This document shows positions 53,861-64,000 of a stretch of 64,000 nucleotides of DNA, one piece after another. Origin of the DNA: Forficula auricularia. Taxonomy: Eukaryota; Arthropoda; Insecta; Dermaptera; Forficulidae. Position numbers and translations under genes: made by a program. The notes beneath the pieces were generated by a model that searched no databases, was not told where the DNA came from, and saw only the letters and a program-made list of their open reading frames with translations. Every line of letters begins with the position of its first letter. Within the stretch, counting starts at the first letter, position 1. Location of the stretch: contig JALMQS010000105.1 of the NCBI GenBank assembly GCA_024734495.1, positions 564,671 to 628,670 on the forward strand, read 5' to 3'.

Positions 53861-54314
53861 TATATATATATACAAGAATTGCTAGTTTAATATAATAAGT
53901 AGGGCCCGGATTTCGCCCTATTTGGCTTTTTTTTTATTTATGGCTTAAAATTTAGGTCAATATGATATCTATGCGTTTCATTAAATTCTGAATAAAATAA
54001 GAGGCATTTGTTAGAGCCTATAATCCCTATTTTGCCCTATTCTGGGTATTAGTGCCTATTTCATCTATAAATGCCTTTTTTTAGTGCCTATTTTAACTAA
54101 AATTGGCAATTTCCATCTTTTACGATACATTTTCTAAATTTAAAAGTTTTTTTGAATTATTAAGAAAATATTCCGAACAAATTATTAAGCTGGGAAATCT
54201 GGATCCAAGCAGCTATATATTATGCTCACTATTTGGATGAAATTCAAAAGGTACATATGAAATTTATTTTTTAAATATTGTTCTATAATTCTACGATATT
54301 TATTTATTTTTTTA

Positions 54315-54610
54315 AGTCATAGAAACAATCAATGAAAATGATGCTTTATCTATAAGGGAGGCTAAGAATGCTTTATCTTCTATTACTCTTCAGGCTGATT
54401 TAGCTTATATAAAGTGTAATTTGAACAATCCTACCTGTAACCATTACAGCATTAGAAACAAGAAATCTCTCTTTTGATACAGTTCATAAAAAATATTCCA
54501 GAGATTTCAAAAAATATCAAAAAAGCACCTGGTCCTATTGCCTTCAATCTCAATCAAAAAATGGACAAAATACTGAAGCTAAATCCTGGTTGGACAATAA
54601 TGGAAGAATA
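54315..54610 (+). pseudogene. hAT transposase remnant
   Basis: SINENDALSIREAKNALSSI, TLQADLAYIKCNLN, then frame breaks. ...NDAL---EAK-ALSS---EADLAYIK-NF is a conserved stretch near the C-terminus of a common insect hAT-like ORF. Everything upstream is unrecognisable. Confidence 0.6.
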
Positions 54611-54611
54611 C

Positions 54612-56735
54612 TGTCGCGGACCGGAAACCCCTCTGTTATAAATTTTGTTTGAATTCTTAAAGGCATTCTCTTTTTTTTAATTAAGGTCACTGCAACCAGA
54701 TCCGGTCCCGAACGCTTTTAGCACCCCCGACCAGCACCCCTATATATCCCCTTTCCGCTCTTTTCGCTGACCCCTGGGGTATGTAAGCCACAATCTAGAA
54801 TTAAATAAAAATAATTTTAATTTTAATTGATAATAATTTTAATAATACCTCGCAAGTTTCAGCCCGTTTGAATTCTGGATTAAAAAAGTAGTTACTTTTT
54901 TAGGAAATGCTTATAATTATATTAAAAATAAACTAGATTGACAGTTTAACGGTTAAACATAGACTAAACGATTAATATATTTGTGGCTAGATGGCGCCAA
55001 CGAACAAGCAAGTAAGCAAGTTTGTAGCAAGTTAGACAAAAACTTAATAATTCACCCTTGAACATTCAAGATTGCTGCAAAATTACCACAAACTTATCTT
55101 GTCATATTTGACATGACAATTTAAATTCAAACAAAAGTTAAGTTTGCGGCAAGTCCAATTGCTATCTGGGGTCTTAGTCAAAATAATATGATGAGAGGAA
55201 ATAAGTCATATATCTGAGTTGACAGTGAATTATAAATCTACTTGCTCTTATATTTTGTGTAAAAATGGTCCTTCAAAAAAAAAGATGCTTTTAACGGAAA
55301 GTTTCCAGAAAGTCATGTGAATTTTCGAAGTGACACCCTTCAGGAAATGGGAGGGCTTGATGATTTGAAAATACGCCTTCTCATTAAGGTCTTAACCAAT
55401 CGGGGTCTTTTCTTGAAAACTCCCAGAGATGACAGAAGTCAGAGTTCAGAGTTAGTCTTGAGAGAGCCAAGCAGGCAGTCAGTGAGTTGTTGGAGAGAGG
55501 TGAGTTTGTAAAGACCACCAGAGTGAGTTAAAAATGTACAAATCCCCTTATATCAAATAAAACAAACCATGATGTAAAGTTAAAATGCGTTTTAATTCAA
55601 CCCTTGCATAGAGTAGCGAATCTTTTTCCTCAACAGCACACATCATCCAGCAAACGGCGTGCTAGACCAGAGAACCCACAACTTCGAGGCTTCACGCTAC
55701 CCTTAGTAGGCATCCATATCCTCCGGGACTATGATATTGCCCATCATCATCATCATCATCATCATCATCGAGTATACAGTCCTAAGACTGGTTTGATGCA
55801 ACAATCCGTCTCCACTCGACTCTGTCCCCCGCCAGCTGTTTGACCTCTCTAAATGTCTGGCATCCCATATCCCCAATTATTTGGTTGAAATATTCTAATC
55901 TGGGTCTTCCCCTTCCCCTTTTCTTTCCCACCTCCCCCTCCAAGATATCCCTAAGCAGTCCCCCATGTCTCAGTGTGTGCCCCATCATCTGACCTCTTCT
56001 CTTCCTCAGACTCCTCCACAAGGTTCTTCTTTCTCCGATTCTTCCAAGAACTTCTTCATTTGTAATTTTATCCATCCATTTGATATTCATCATTCTTCTG
56101 TAGCACCACATTTCGAAAGCCTCCAATCTCTTTCTCTCCGCTTTTCCAATTGTCCAGGTTTCACACCCGTACATGGCTATGCTCCATACATATGTCTTCA
56201 ATAGCAACTTCCTGTTTTCTAAGCTGATTGAGGAGGAGCATAGTAGTTTTTGTTTTGAATTAAACCCCATTTTTGCTTGGGCAATTCTTGATTTAATTTC
56301 GTTTTCGCTCCTCCCATCCCATGTTATTTTACTTCCTAGGTAGCGGAATTCCTTAACTCCTTCTAGGTTTTCTTGGTTAATTTTGATGCATTCCTGTCTC
56401 GTTTGTTCTTTTTTTGTACATACTAGGACCTTGGTTTTATTCTTGTTTATTTTCATTTTGATTTCTTCTATTATGATTTGGTTAATTCCATTCAGGGCGT
56501 CCTCTAATTCTTTTTTATTGCTTCCTAGAAGGGCAATGTCATCGGCAAATCTTAACATAGCGATCTTTTGACCTTGTGATTTCGATACCTGTATCCATTT
56601 TGTCTTTGAATTCTTTAATATTAATAAATGATATTGCCCGCTATAAATAAACAAATAATGTGTTCGCGCCCTTAAACCACTGGCGCGCGACAGATTTGGT
56701 TCGCAGCAGTGGGCTAACCATCCCGGGTCGCGACA
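54612..56735. mobile_element. Solo LTR-like insertion in the hAT element
   Basis: Starts TGTCGCGGACCGGAAACCCC and ends CATCCCGGGTCGCGACA, with 4-bp duplications ATAC on both sides (54608-54611, 56736-56739). Without the RTE insertion it is ~1.24 kb. It contains CTATATATCCCC, several AATAAA and no gag/pol, so a solo LTR is the simplest reading. 4-bp duplication suits Ty3/gypsy. Confidence 0.7.
55743..56627 (-). pseudogene. RTE-like retrotransposon, 5'-truncated, inserted in the LTR
   Basis: Minus strand: MLRFADDIALLGSNKKELED, where FADD is the RT catalytic box, then [40 protein letters not shown], and VASNQS at the end. The tail is (ATG)n, the plus-strand CATCATCAT run 55743-55768. Perfect 12-bp duplications ATGATATTGCCC at 55731-55742 and 56628-56639. 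The frame is open across ~280 codons; endonuclease and RT fingers are missing. Confidence 0.9.
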
Positions 56736-56969
56736 ATACCACGAATTTAGGAGGATATAGTAGTAATGCAAAAGAGGAAAATTTAACACCATCCGAAATG
56801 GCTTGTTTTGAAATTAATTGCCTATTTTTTACTTAAAATGCCTTTATAAGTCCCTATTTTAGTTATTTTTAGTGCTAGTTGCCTGTCTATTTTAAAGATT
56901 TTTAGTGCCTATAAATACGAGCCCCTAATAATAAGATAAGATTACAATATGATTAATTAAATTAATCTT

Positions 56970-57335
56970 AGAAATTCAAAGAGAAATTCAAAGATGTTTT
57001 TATAAAGCGAAATTTAGAGAATACTTGCGAGACACCGTTTATAAGAACTCATGAGGTCCACTGATTCTCACTGGACCAAGAGAGCGAAAAGATATGGTCC
57101 ATCTAGGTGTTACCCGGTATCAATCCGCGTATAGTCCGCATGATACCTCACCCTGGACCTCCATTATCATGCGAATTATACTCGGATTGATACCGGGTAA
57201 CATCTAGATGGACCTATCTTTTTCGCTCTCTTGGTTGGATGGAAATGTCTCAATGGTCTTATAAAACGGTAGTCTCACTAATATTCTAAATTTCGCTTTA
57301 TAAAACATCTTTGAATTTCTCTTTAATTTTTAAGT
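56970..57335. mobile_element. ~360-bp foldback
   Basis: TTCAAAGATGTTTTTATAAAG is inverted as CTTTATAAAACATCTTTGAA. Inner arms GTCCATCTAGGTGTTACCCGG and CCGGGTAACATCTAGATGGAC match closely. Centre at about 57155. Non-coding. Confidence 0.8.
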
Positions 57336-58364
57336 TAATTTAATTAATTTGATAATTTCTATATTTGTATAAATATGCTAGAAAAACAAATTTACTTATA
57401 ATTTGTTAAAAATTCCGTTAGAGTGGATTTGCTCGCTAAGTTTACTCCGCGGAATTCCAAATTAAATTACATATATGCGTAATAAAGGAGAAAAATATAC
57501 TTACCTAAAACAGAACTTTTAGCAAAAAGTTAATTAAAAAAAATAATAATAATTGTATATTATAAATGCACGGATAAATTAAAAAAAATTCACGAAACGT
57601 TTTTTTTGTTTTTTAAAAGCAATCGAATTTCAAATATTTTTATTTAATTAAATGAATTCGTCTTAATAAAAAAATAAAAAAATCTATTAGATATATCTCT
57701 TAGGTTCTTAGAGAATAAAAATAATAAATACAAATACTATAAATGCAAATTGCTTCATTAAAATATAGTATGTATATATATATATATATATGTAAAAGAG
57801 AGAAAGAGAGAGAGAGATATTACTATATTTTAGATTAAAAGGCAAAAAATCGTGACAAAAAACTTATATTAAGATTTAAATAAAAAAAAAGGTAATTAAA
57901 ATTATCATATATATAGTATGTATATATAACATTATATTATTCACCATTTTAGCTTTAGTTCTATAAATTTCACATTATCTTCTTTCTCAATAGGAAAATC
58001 ATTTTACAAAAGAAGAATAATAAAAAGTGTGTATATATTCTTCTGATGGAAAAAAATACAGGAAATGACATTTATATCAATCCATGTAATGTCACATTTT
58101 GACATGATTTTATATAAAATATGAGATCATATCGTCTTAAATGGTTAGTTTTTAGGCTCGGTGAACAGGGCTACTACAGTGTCATTTCGACAGACGTCCC
58201 CGGGGGCTTATATTTTATGTATTATTGCAAATGCTAACGCTTTGCCTTACCAATATCCAATACGTCAATCTAATACATTGAAACTTATTACCAAATGCAC
58301 AGATATGAGATGAGACTCTAGGGATTGATAAAATAGATGGTAAATAGTCGATAAAAAAATTGTA
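57336..58364. other. AT-rich, TA and GA microsatellites
   Basis: TA repeat 57771-57790 followed by GAGAGA (57797-57816). No gene or element end recognised. Confidence 0.65.
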
Positions 58365-59403
58365 ACCGTAAAGCTAACAATGGATTCTAGTAGAGTTATA
58401 TACGCTGATTATCATACACTTTCCCGATTTTTTTACCACAGGTCCGAGTTTTGAGATATTACCGGTCAAAACGATGAAAAAGGCCATTTTGACCTATTTT
58501 CGAATCCCATTAGATATTAAACAGGAAAAATATTTTGTTGACGTAATAGAAAACAGCTTCCTCTTTGATTTTCAAATTACCATTTTTTTGTAGCTCAATT
58601 AGAACTCGAGTTATAACTAAAACTACGTGATTATAGAGGATAATAAACATAGATAAAAACATAAGGTCTTAGTAAAAAGTTAAACAGCAATATTTGAAAA
58701 ATATATTGTTCGCGCAATAGAAAACAGGTTCCTCTTTGATTTTCAAATTACCACTTGTTTGTAGCTAAATTAGAACTCGAGTTATAACTACAAAACTCAA
58801 TTGATTATAAAGAATAATAAACATACCTAGATAAAAACAAATTAGTTTTCTAGTTATAACTCGAGTTCTAATTGACCTAAAAACAAGTGGTAGTTTGAAA
58901 ATCAGAGAGGAAGTTGTTTTCTATTACGTCAACAAAATATTTTAGATTTTAATTATTGCTGTTTAATATCTAATGGGATTCGAAAATATGTAAAAATGGC
59001 CTTTTTCGTTGTTTTGATCGATAATATCTCAAAACTCCTCTATCTTGATAACCATCAATCGGAAAGATTTTATTCAAAGGAACTTTTTTGTAGAGAATCA
59101 AATTTCTTATAAATTTTCTCTTTAGGTTTATTCGATTAAATTAATATTTTAGAAATTAAGAGAGATTAAATGTGAATTATATCATCCATTGATAGGCCAT
59201 TTTGACCTATTTTTGGGCCTCATTAGATATTAAACAGCAATATTAGAAATCAAATGACGTAATAGAAAACAGCTCCCTCTTTGATTTTCAAATTACTGCT
59301 TGTTTTTAGCTCAATTAGAACTCGCGATATAACTAAAACACCAAGACCGTATGTTTATTATCGTTTATAATCACGTAGTTTTTTAAGTTATTTTTTTTCT
59401 CCT

Positions 59404-59560
59404 TTTCGGCACTTCTAGCCATCAACCAATTTACGATACTATTATTAAATTATGTCTTCTATGTAGGGATCAGATTTTTAGCCGGTTGCCTCGAGTCGGA
59501 TTCGAACTCGAGTCTATTTGATTAGCAGGCTTGTACGTTAAGTTTTTTAGTTATAACTCG
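59404..59560 (-). repeat. tRNA-derived SINE fragment
   Basis: Minus strand: GCCTGCTAATCAAATAGACT, then CGAGTTCGAATCCGACTCGA, a T-arm with B box and matching CGAGT/ACTCG stem. The body (CCGGCTAAAAATCTGATCCC) is shared with 29375-29475. Confidence 0.6.
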
Positions 59561-60146
59561 AGTTCTAATTGAATATGCAATTTCGAAAAGGGTACATCTC
59601 GCATATTTAGACAAATACACTTTTTCAAATAAATGTAATCTGAAAGCTTACCTGCGCCTGTAAGGGCGGTTGTATGTCATAAAGTAATATGCTTTTTACC
59701 ACTAACCAAGAGGTAGATGGTGAATGGAAGGACTGGGATGGCCTCCATTTACCATCTACCCATATGGTTAGTAAAATGCTATTAATGACATACTAACCGG
59801 CCTAAGAATGGTCACTTATTTTGGATATTTTCGAATTTTTACGCTGACATGGGCTTATATGATTCGAAATAAATAAAAAAAAAATATCCCCCCAAGTTTC
59901 AAGTCTCTATCTCAATTATAACCTGTGCTCCCAGCGATGTAAGTTTCTCATCTAAATAACATGGGGTTTTTGCCATTGAAAGATCAATTTTTTATTCCGG
60001 CCAAAGTAATTGTTCAAAAAATTTGAAACTCTAGACTTTATCCTTATAATAGTAGCTATCCTTCTAAATTTTTACAGATTTTTAGCTATTATAATTTTAG
60101 AGTTACAGCTAGATAAAATACTGCTATATCTTAGTGATACTAAGTA

Positions 60147-60345
60147 AGGGCCGGTTGATATGTCATAAAGTAAATGCTTTTTACCACTAACGAATGGTAG
60201 ATGGTAAATGGAGGTACTGGGATGGCCAATCAGATGACCATACAGTGCCTGTCATCTGATTGGCCATCCCATACCTCCTCCATTTACCATCTACCGTTCG
60301 TTAGTGGTAAAAAGCTTACTTGCGACATACAACCGGCCCTTAGTG
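60147..60345. mobile_element. ~200-bp MITE, AAGGGCCGGTTG ends
   Basis: AAGGGCCGGTTGATATGTC at the left and GACATACAACCGGCCCTT at the right, with long inverted arms (TTACCACTAACGAATGGTAG). A related arm pair spans 59660-59800. Non-coding. Confidence 0.75.
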
Positions 60346-60746
60346 AGTCCGAAATTATTGAGATGAAGAGTTGAAACTTGGGGGATATTTTTTTTATTTA
60401 TTTCGAACCATATGAGCCCTTGTCAGCATAAAAATTCAAAAATACCCAAAATAAGGAGCACCCTACTTCACCTACTATGCTCGAAAAAGGCACAACTCAG
60501 GTTTTAATTTTACTGCCCCCCCAAAATGCAACTCAAAAATAAAAAAATACACTACTTTAGAAAATAATTAGTTTTTTTTTCATTCCGGTAAATTTTCAAT
60601 TTTCAGACAATTGCATATTCAATTGAGCTAAAAACAAGTGCTCATTTGAAATCAAAGAGGAAGCTATTTTCTATTAAATCAACAAAATATTTTGAAGGAG
60701 ACAATACAAAAAAGTATTGTCTTCTGCTGGAATTATAAATTTTATT

Positions 60747-60806
60747 TATTTATAACGAGACTATAGTTTCGAGGCTTGCCCTCTTCATCAGTCTATTACA
60801 ATGTAT
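60747..60806 (-). ncRNA. Hammerhead ribozyme, family A, complete core, short stem II
   Basis: Minus strand: CTGATGA (60791-60785), A, GAGG/CCTC stem II with 5-nt loop, GAAAC, TATA, GTC (60761-60759). TTGTAA / TTATAA distal stem I. Stem II is 2 bp shorter than in sister copies. Confidence 0.82.
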
Positions 60807-60849
60807 TCACTGGAATTAATTTGTGAATTCATAAATTAATTCCTGTGAA

Positions 60850-60908
60850 TACATTGTAATAGACTGATGAAGAGGGCAAAGCCCTCGAACTATAGTCTCG
60901 TTATAAAT
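60850..60908 (+). ncRNA. Hammerhead motif, family A, one A missing from GAAA
   Basis: CTGATGA (60864-60870), A, stem II GAGGGC/GCCCTC, then GAAC instead of GAAAC, TATA, GTC (60894-60896). The deletion affects A14/A15.1; predicted inactive. Confidence 0.78.
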
Positions 60909-61896
60909 AAATAAAATTTATAATTCAGCAGAAGACACACTTCTTTTTTATTGTCTCCTTTAATATATAAAAATTCTGCTACTCTCGGCAAAAACTTTCA
61001 ATTTAAAATATTTTGATTTCAAATATTGTAGTTTAATATTTAATGGGACCCGAAAATAGGTCAAAATGTCATTTTTCGTCGTTTTGACCGATAATATCTC
61101 ATAACTCTGACCTGTTGTAAAAAATCGGGAAATTGCATGATAATCAGCATATACTCTGGAATCCATTGTTAGGTTTACGTGGACAAATTGTTGTCGTACA
61201 GTGTAATTGTTAGAAAGCTGATATTCATTTGTGCTAAGGCGGGTTTATATGTTGATGCAATTTGGCCATACAAACTTGAATAAAATGTTTATTCGTTATT
61301 ATAAATAGTTTAGTTCTATATATGTGCAGATTGTGCACTGATCTAAAAAATAAATAGATGAAAATTTGTAATTGTTATTTTTCTCTCATACTAATTTAAA
61401 TGAACAAATTGCGAAGTGAATTTACAGATCTATTTGTGTATAGATGAAGCAAAGTCAGTAAGTTTCTAAATAAGGTTACACCATTAATTGCAAGAACTTA
61501 TTATGATAAGTGCGTTGGGCTTGAACAAGTGTTTAAACATACAGGGTGATTCATCGGTTTATAACTCTTTTATTTTAAGTCAAATAGAAAAAACTCTTCA
61601 AATATAATTTATATGATATATTATTGTCTATCTACGTACCATATGCATTTGTATACAGGGTGCTCCATTTAAGCGCAACAATATGCAACTTTATATTTCT
61701 TAATGGAACACCCTAGGTATATATATATTGATTTATTTTGATAGTAAATTAGATTCCCTTTAAAAAAGTATTAAGTAATAAGGGGTCTAAAATTATGAAT
61801 TAAGAAGTTATTTACGTTCATAAAAAATAGTAGTTCATATATGATCATGTTTTAACTAGTAAGAACGCGTTTTTACTCCAACATATATATTATTTA

Positions 61897-61950
61897 TTTG
61901 TTTGAGACTATAGTTTCGAAGACTTGGCCTCCATCATGAGTCTTTTTTAA
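61897..61950 (-). ncRNA. Hammerhead motif, family A, G5 mutated
   Basis: Minus strand: CTCATGA in place of CTGATGA, T, stem II partly paired (GGAGGCC/GTCTTC poor), GAAAC, TATA, GTC (61908-61906). Inactive by sequence. Confidence 0.65.
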
Positions 61951-62007
61951 TTATAAATATTATCAATATCCACGCGATACTGAACCCATGAAAAATAATA
62001 TTTATAA

Positions 62008-62058
62008 TTAAAAAAGACTGATGATGATGGCTTTAGAAACTATAGTCTCAAACAAATA
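62008..62058 (+). ncRNA. Hammerhead motif, family A, stem II lost
   Basis: CTGATGA (62018-62024), then TGATGGCTTTA, GAAAC, TATA, GTC (62045-62047). No stem II can form. Inactive by sequence. Confidence 0.65.
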
Positions 62059-62100
62059 AATAATATATATACATATATATGTGTGTATGTTTATTTGCAT

Positions 62101-62394
62101 CTTCTTCTTCTTCGAGTGCCATATCCGAAACGGGTGTCGGCGCCTCTCCACATATACCTGTGCTGAGTGTGTTTAGTTGTTTTTACACAGATATACGGGA
62201 CCTACTTTTTAACGCCGGTTCCGAACGGCTAATTTGGAGAGTTGACTAGGCAATCATACTCTTGGTAGGTTGCCATTACTTTCCAAGAGTCGCCTCGACC
62301 ACAAATATCTATCTGCCGAGACTCGGTCTCGAACCAGCGATCTTCGAGTCAGCGACCCGACACTCTAGCCACTGACCCACAGTCACCTCTTATT
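62101..62394 (-). repeat. tRNA-derived SINE, ~290 bp
   Basis: Minus strand: the head GTGGGTCAGTGGCTAGAGTG holds an A box (TGGCTAGAGTG) and CGCTGGTTCGAGACCGAG holds a B box (GGTTCGAGACC). The body has GGCGACTCTTGGAAAGTAAT and the 3' end GAAGAAGAAGAAGA. Which tRNA it came from cannot be decided. A head-only copy is at 35893-35945. Confidence 0.75.
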
Positions 62395-62595
62395 TGCATC
62401 AAGAGAACCTATTTCTGACTAAATAAAAAAAATTGAAAAAAATAAAATACAATTTTTTTTTAATTATTTTTCATTATAAACTATTATTATAATACTGATC
62501 TCACTTGAATTGTATCTGTACTTGTCATTATTAATAAACGAAACTTATTTCATCATAAAATATTATTTCTTAATCATTTTAACCTGTAACATTGG

Positions 62596-62755
62596 CAATA
62601 TTGCTGCAATGTTCCTGCAACATTGCTGCAAGGTTCAGAGACGGGTATAGGAATATTGCTGCAATGTTCCTGCAACATTGCTGCAAGGTTCAGAGACGGG
62701 TATAGGAATATTGCTGCAATGTTCAATAATGCAATGTAATATTGCTGCAATATTC
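62596..62755 (+). repeat. 55-bp tandem repeat
   Basis: AATATTGCTGCAATGTTCCTG, CAACATTGCTGCAAGGTTC, AGAGACGGGTATAGG repeats at about 62598, 62653 and (partial) 62708. TTGCTGCAATGTT-type words are imperfect palindromes. Confidence 0.8.
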
Positions 62756-62868
62756 CTTTCTGTCTGGGTAGTGGAAAAACCCATAATTTTGATACTTTTT
62801 TTTATTAATACTTATTTTAAACATGTATTGTAGTTGAAGGACAAGTTTTCGAGCATTTATTATAATTT

Positions 62869-63235
62869 TCGCCTCCGTGGTGTAATGGTCAAAATAACTG
62901 ACTGGCAACCCGGAGGTCTCGGGTTCGATTCCCGGCTATACCCAGACATTTTTTCTGTAAGTATAGGGTCTGGTAATAAAAATTAAGTGGGAGATAAATT
63001 TAACCTAATTTATCGCGCGGAGAATTTACCACTGCTCGAAGCTCCTAAAACCTTAGTAAATTGGATATTGAATTGTATCTAAGTTTCTGAGATTGGCTCG
63101 TGATACCGGCTTCTTTTCCTTCTACTTTGTTCTTTTCACGATGGAGGGGCCAGCCCATATAGGCCTTTGGGGGATCCACCTTCTGGTGTATCTCCTTCTC
63201 TCATCAATATCATTAAAAAATAAAAAAAAAAAATT
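62869..63235 (+). repeat. tRNA-derived SINE with LINE 3' tail
   Basis: Head GCCTCCGTGGTGTAATGGTC (A box TGGTGTAATGG) and CTCGGGTTCGATTCCCGG (B box). The middle region is followed by GATGGAGGGGCCAGCCCATA, AGGCCTTTGGGGGATCCACC and TCTCCTTCTCTCATCAATAT, almost the 3' UTR of the non-LTR element at 41735-42010. Poly-A at 63215-63235. It inserted into an inverted repeat (ATTTTGATACTTTTTT... on both sides). Confidence 0.85.
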
Positions 63236-63605
63236 TGCATTATTTAGTCTGTCCCAAAATTTTAATGGCCTCTTTGTAATTAGTGTAATGTTTAAAATAA
63301 GTATTAATAAAAAAGTATCAAAATTATGGTTTTTCCACTATGAACATAAATAACTTCTTAATTTATAATTTTAGACCCCTTATTAGTTAATACTTTTTTA
63401 AAGGGAGTCTAATTTACTATCAAAATAAATCAATATATATATACCTAGGGTGTTCCATTAGGAAATATAAAGTTACATATTGTTGCGCTTAAACGGAGCA
63501 CCCTGTATACAAATGCACATGGTACGTAGATAGACAATAATATATCATATAAATTATATTTGAAGAGTTTTTCTATCTGACTTAAAAATAGAAGAGTTAT
63601 ATAAA

Positions 63606-64000
63606 GAGAGGACAGAATTATCTGACAAAACAGATTTTGTTCATTTATGTTCACACTTACGTTTACTTGTACAAATTCAAGTTTCTTAAAATTCCAAGAG
63701 CATATAATCTCGCCTTTTTGAGGGGAAAATGTCGAGTTTTAATGCCACGGAAGGGGCACTTTCCGCTCCTGTGCACCGAACCTTGAATGGCAGTATTGAG
63801 GAATAATGAGAGAAAAAAATAGATTAATATTAGGGGACATAACGAAATTAAAAAACTATTTTAGATGAATTGTATAATAAAGAAAAAATAAATAAAAAAA
63901 ATGTATGATAGTAAATATAAATTATTTGAATTAGAAAAATGAGTAAAAAAAAATTAAGCGTTTTACCATCTAGATTTCTATACAGTTATGATAAGAAATG
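63606..64000. other. Right edge, no gene recognised
   Basis: AT-rich; GTGCACCGAACCTTGAATGG and a G/C-rich word near 63745 do not match anything I know. Confidence 0.55.

Larger units (their letters stand above)
53900..56927. mobile_element. hAT transposon, outer layer of a dated nest
   Basis: Ends TAGGGCCCGGATTT (53900) and AAATACGAGCCCCTA (56927) are inverted. The 8-bp duplications ATAATAAG (53892-53899, 56928-56935) are perfect. Sub-terminal TGCCTATTT repeats occur on both sides. A transposase remnant is at 54315-54610. An LTR insertion lies within. Confidence 0.88.
60690..61010. mobile_element. Family A foldback with divergent hammerhead pair
   Basis: GAAGGAGACAATACAAAAAAGT / ACTTCTTTTTTATTGTCTCC arms. 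Hammerheads outward at 60759-60791 (minus) and 60864-60896 (plus), separated by a palindrome centred on TTAATTTGTGAATTCATAAAT. Inserted in the 58365-61190 cluster. Confidence 0.8.
58365..61190. repeat. Large foldback cluster
   Basis: Outer arms: ATGGATTCTAGTAGAGTTATA and CCGGTCAAAACGATGAAAAA at the left, mirrored at 61025-61165. Inside are further inverted copies of GAACTCGAGTTATAACTA and AACAGCTTCCTCTTTGATTT blocks, a SINE fragment, a MITE and a family A foldback. The single arm at 19290-19370 is a relative. Non-coding. Confidence 0.65.
61884..62095. mobile_element. Family A foldback, both ribozymes damaged
   Basis: TATATTATTTATTTGTTTGA is inverted as TCAAACAAATAAATAATATA. Motifs at 61906-61940 (minus, CTCATGA instead of CTGATGA) and 62018-62047 (plus, CTGATGA and GAAAC TATA GTC but stem II mostly deleted). 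The only pair with no intact arm. Confidence 0.72.
61547..63605. mobile_element. Foldback with ~270-bp arms, multiply invaded
   Basis: 61570-61830 (CTATCTACGTACCATATGCA, CAGGGTGCTCCATTTAAGCG, GGAACACCCTAGGTATATAT) is inverted at 63340-63600. The ACAGGGTG start suggests a mariner-type terminus; the right end is not clean. Inside are a family A foldback, two SINEs and a minisatellite. Confidence 0.65.

Noticed and set aside
55740..55770. Poly-His coding repeat
   Set aside because: It is the (ATG)n tail of an RTE element read on the other strand.
2892..62095. A complete Penelope-like element
   Set aside because: No Penelope RT or GIY-YIG endonuclease frame is visible near any hammerhead; only the ribozyme-bearing repeats are present.
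62872..62945. tRNA gene
   Set aside because: A and B boxes are good but the acceptor and anticodon stems do not pair, and the sequence runs into a SINE body with a LINE tail and poly-A.

Overview
This is a window of an AT-rich animal nuclear genome, most likely an arthropod and probably an insect. The reasons are spliced genes with GT-AG introns, a dense mixture of Tc1/mariner, hAT, Helitron, non-LTR and Ty3/gypsy remains, tRNA-derived SINEs, and one run of N (1474-1573) typical of a draft assembly. No bacterial gene organisation is present.

Only two host genes can be supported, both on the minus strand. (1) A complete six-exon gene for a TatD-family metal-dependent 3'-5' exonuclease runs from 51570 down to 38081 (921 nt of CDS, 306 residues). 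Every splice site and phase agrees, and its introns are swollen by transposons. (2) The first coding exon of a TMEM184-family seven-helix membrane protein lies at 23692-23486. Its later exons were not found and should lie at lower coordinates or beyond the left edge.

The rest is layered mobile DNA. 0-4 kb: non-LTR fragments, a hAT MITE, and a 60-bp minisatellite built from that MITE's end. 4.5-7.7 kb: a Tc1 transposon with almost intact coding inside an older TIR element. 7.9-12.3 kb: foldback MITEs. 12.5-14 kb: a 160-bp tandem array. 15.6-17.1 kb: a foldback element with three internal palindromes. 17.6-18.5 kb: a Helitron end and a pogo-like MITE. 20-23.4 kb: tandem repeats and foldbacks. 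24.2-27.2 kb: a hAT containing a foldback containing a second hAT containing another foldback. 28-34.8 kb: a Helitron, repeats, a deleted gypsy element and a GC-rich block. 36-53.9 kb: TatD and the elements in its introns, plus DUF4817/mariner remains. 53.9-56.9 kb: hAT, then LTR, then RTE, nested with matching target-site duplications. 57-64 kb: more foldbacks and two SINEs.

The most interesting pattern crosses these layers. More than twenty hammerhead-ribozyme (HHR) motifs can be read (CUGANGA, stem II, GAAA, very short stem III, GUC). They fall into six structural families and nearly all sit inside inverted-repeat (foldback) elements. Nine elements hold a pair, and in all nine the left motif is on the minus strand and the right motif on the plus strand. 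In eight of the nine, at most one arm keeps a complete catalytic core. HHRs with minimal stem III are known from Penelope-like elements and animal retrozymes; the systematic head-to-head arrangement here, with no Penelope protein visible, is what deserves follow-up.
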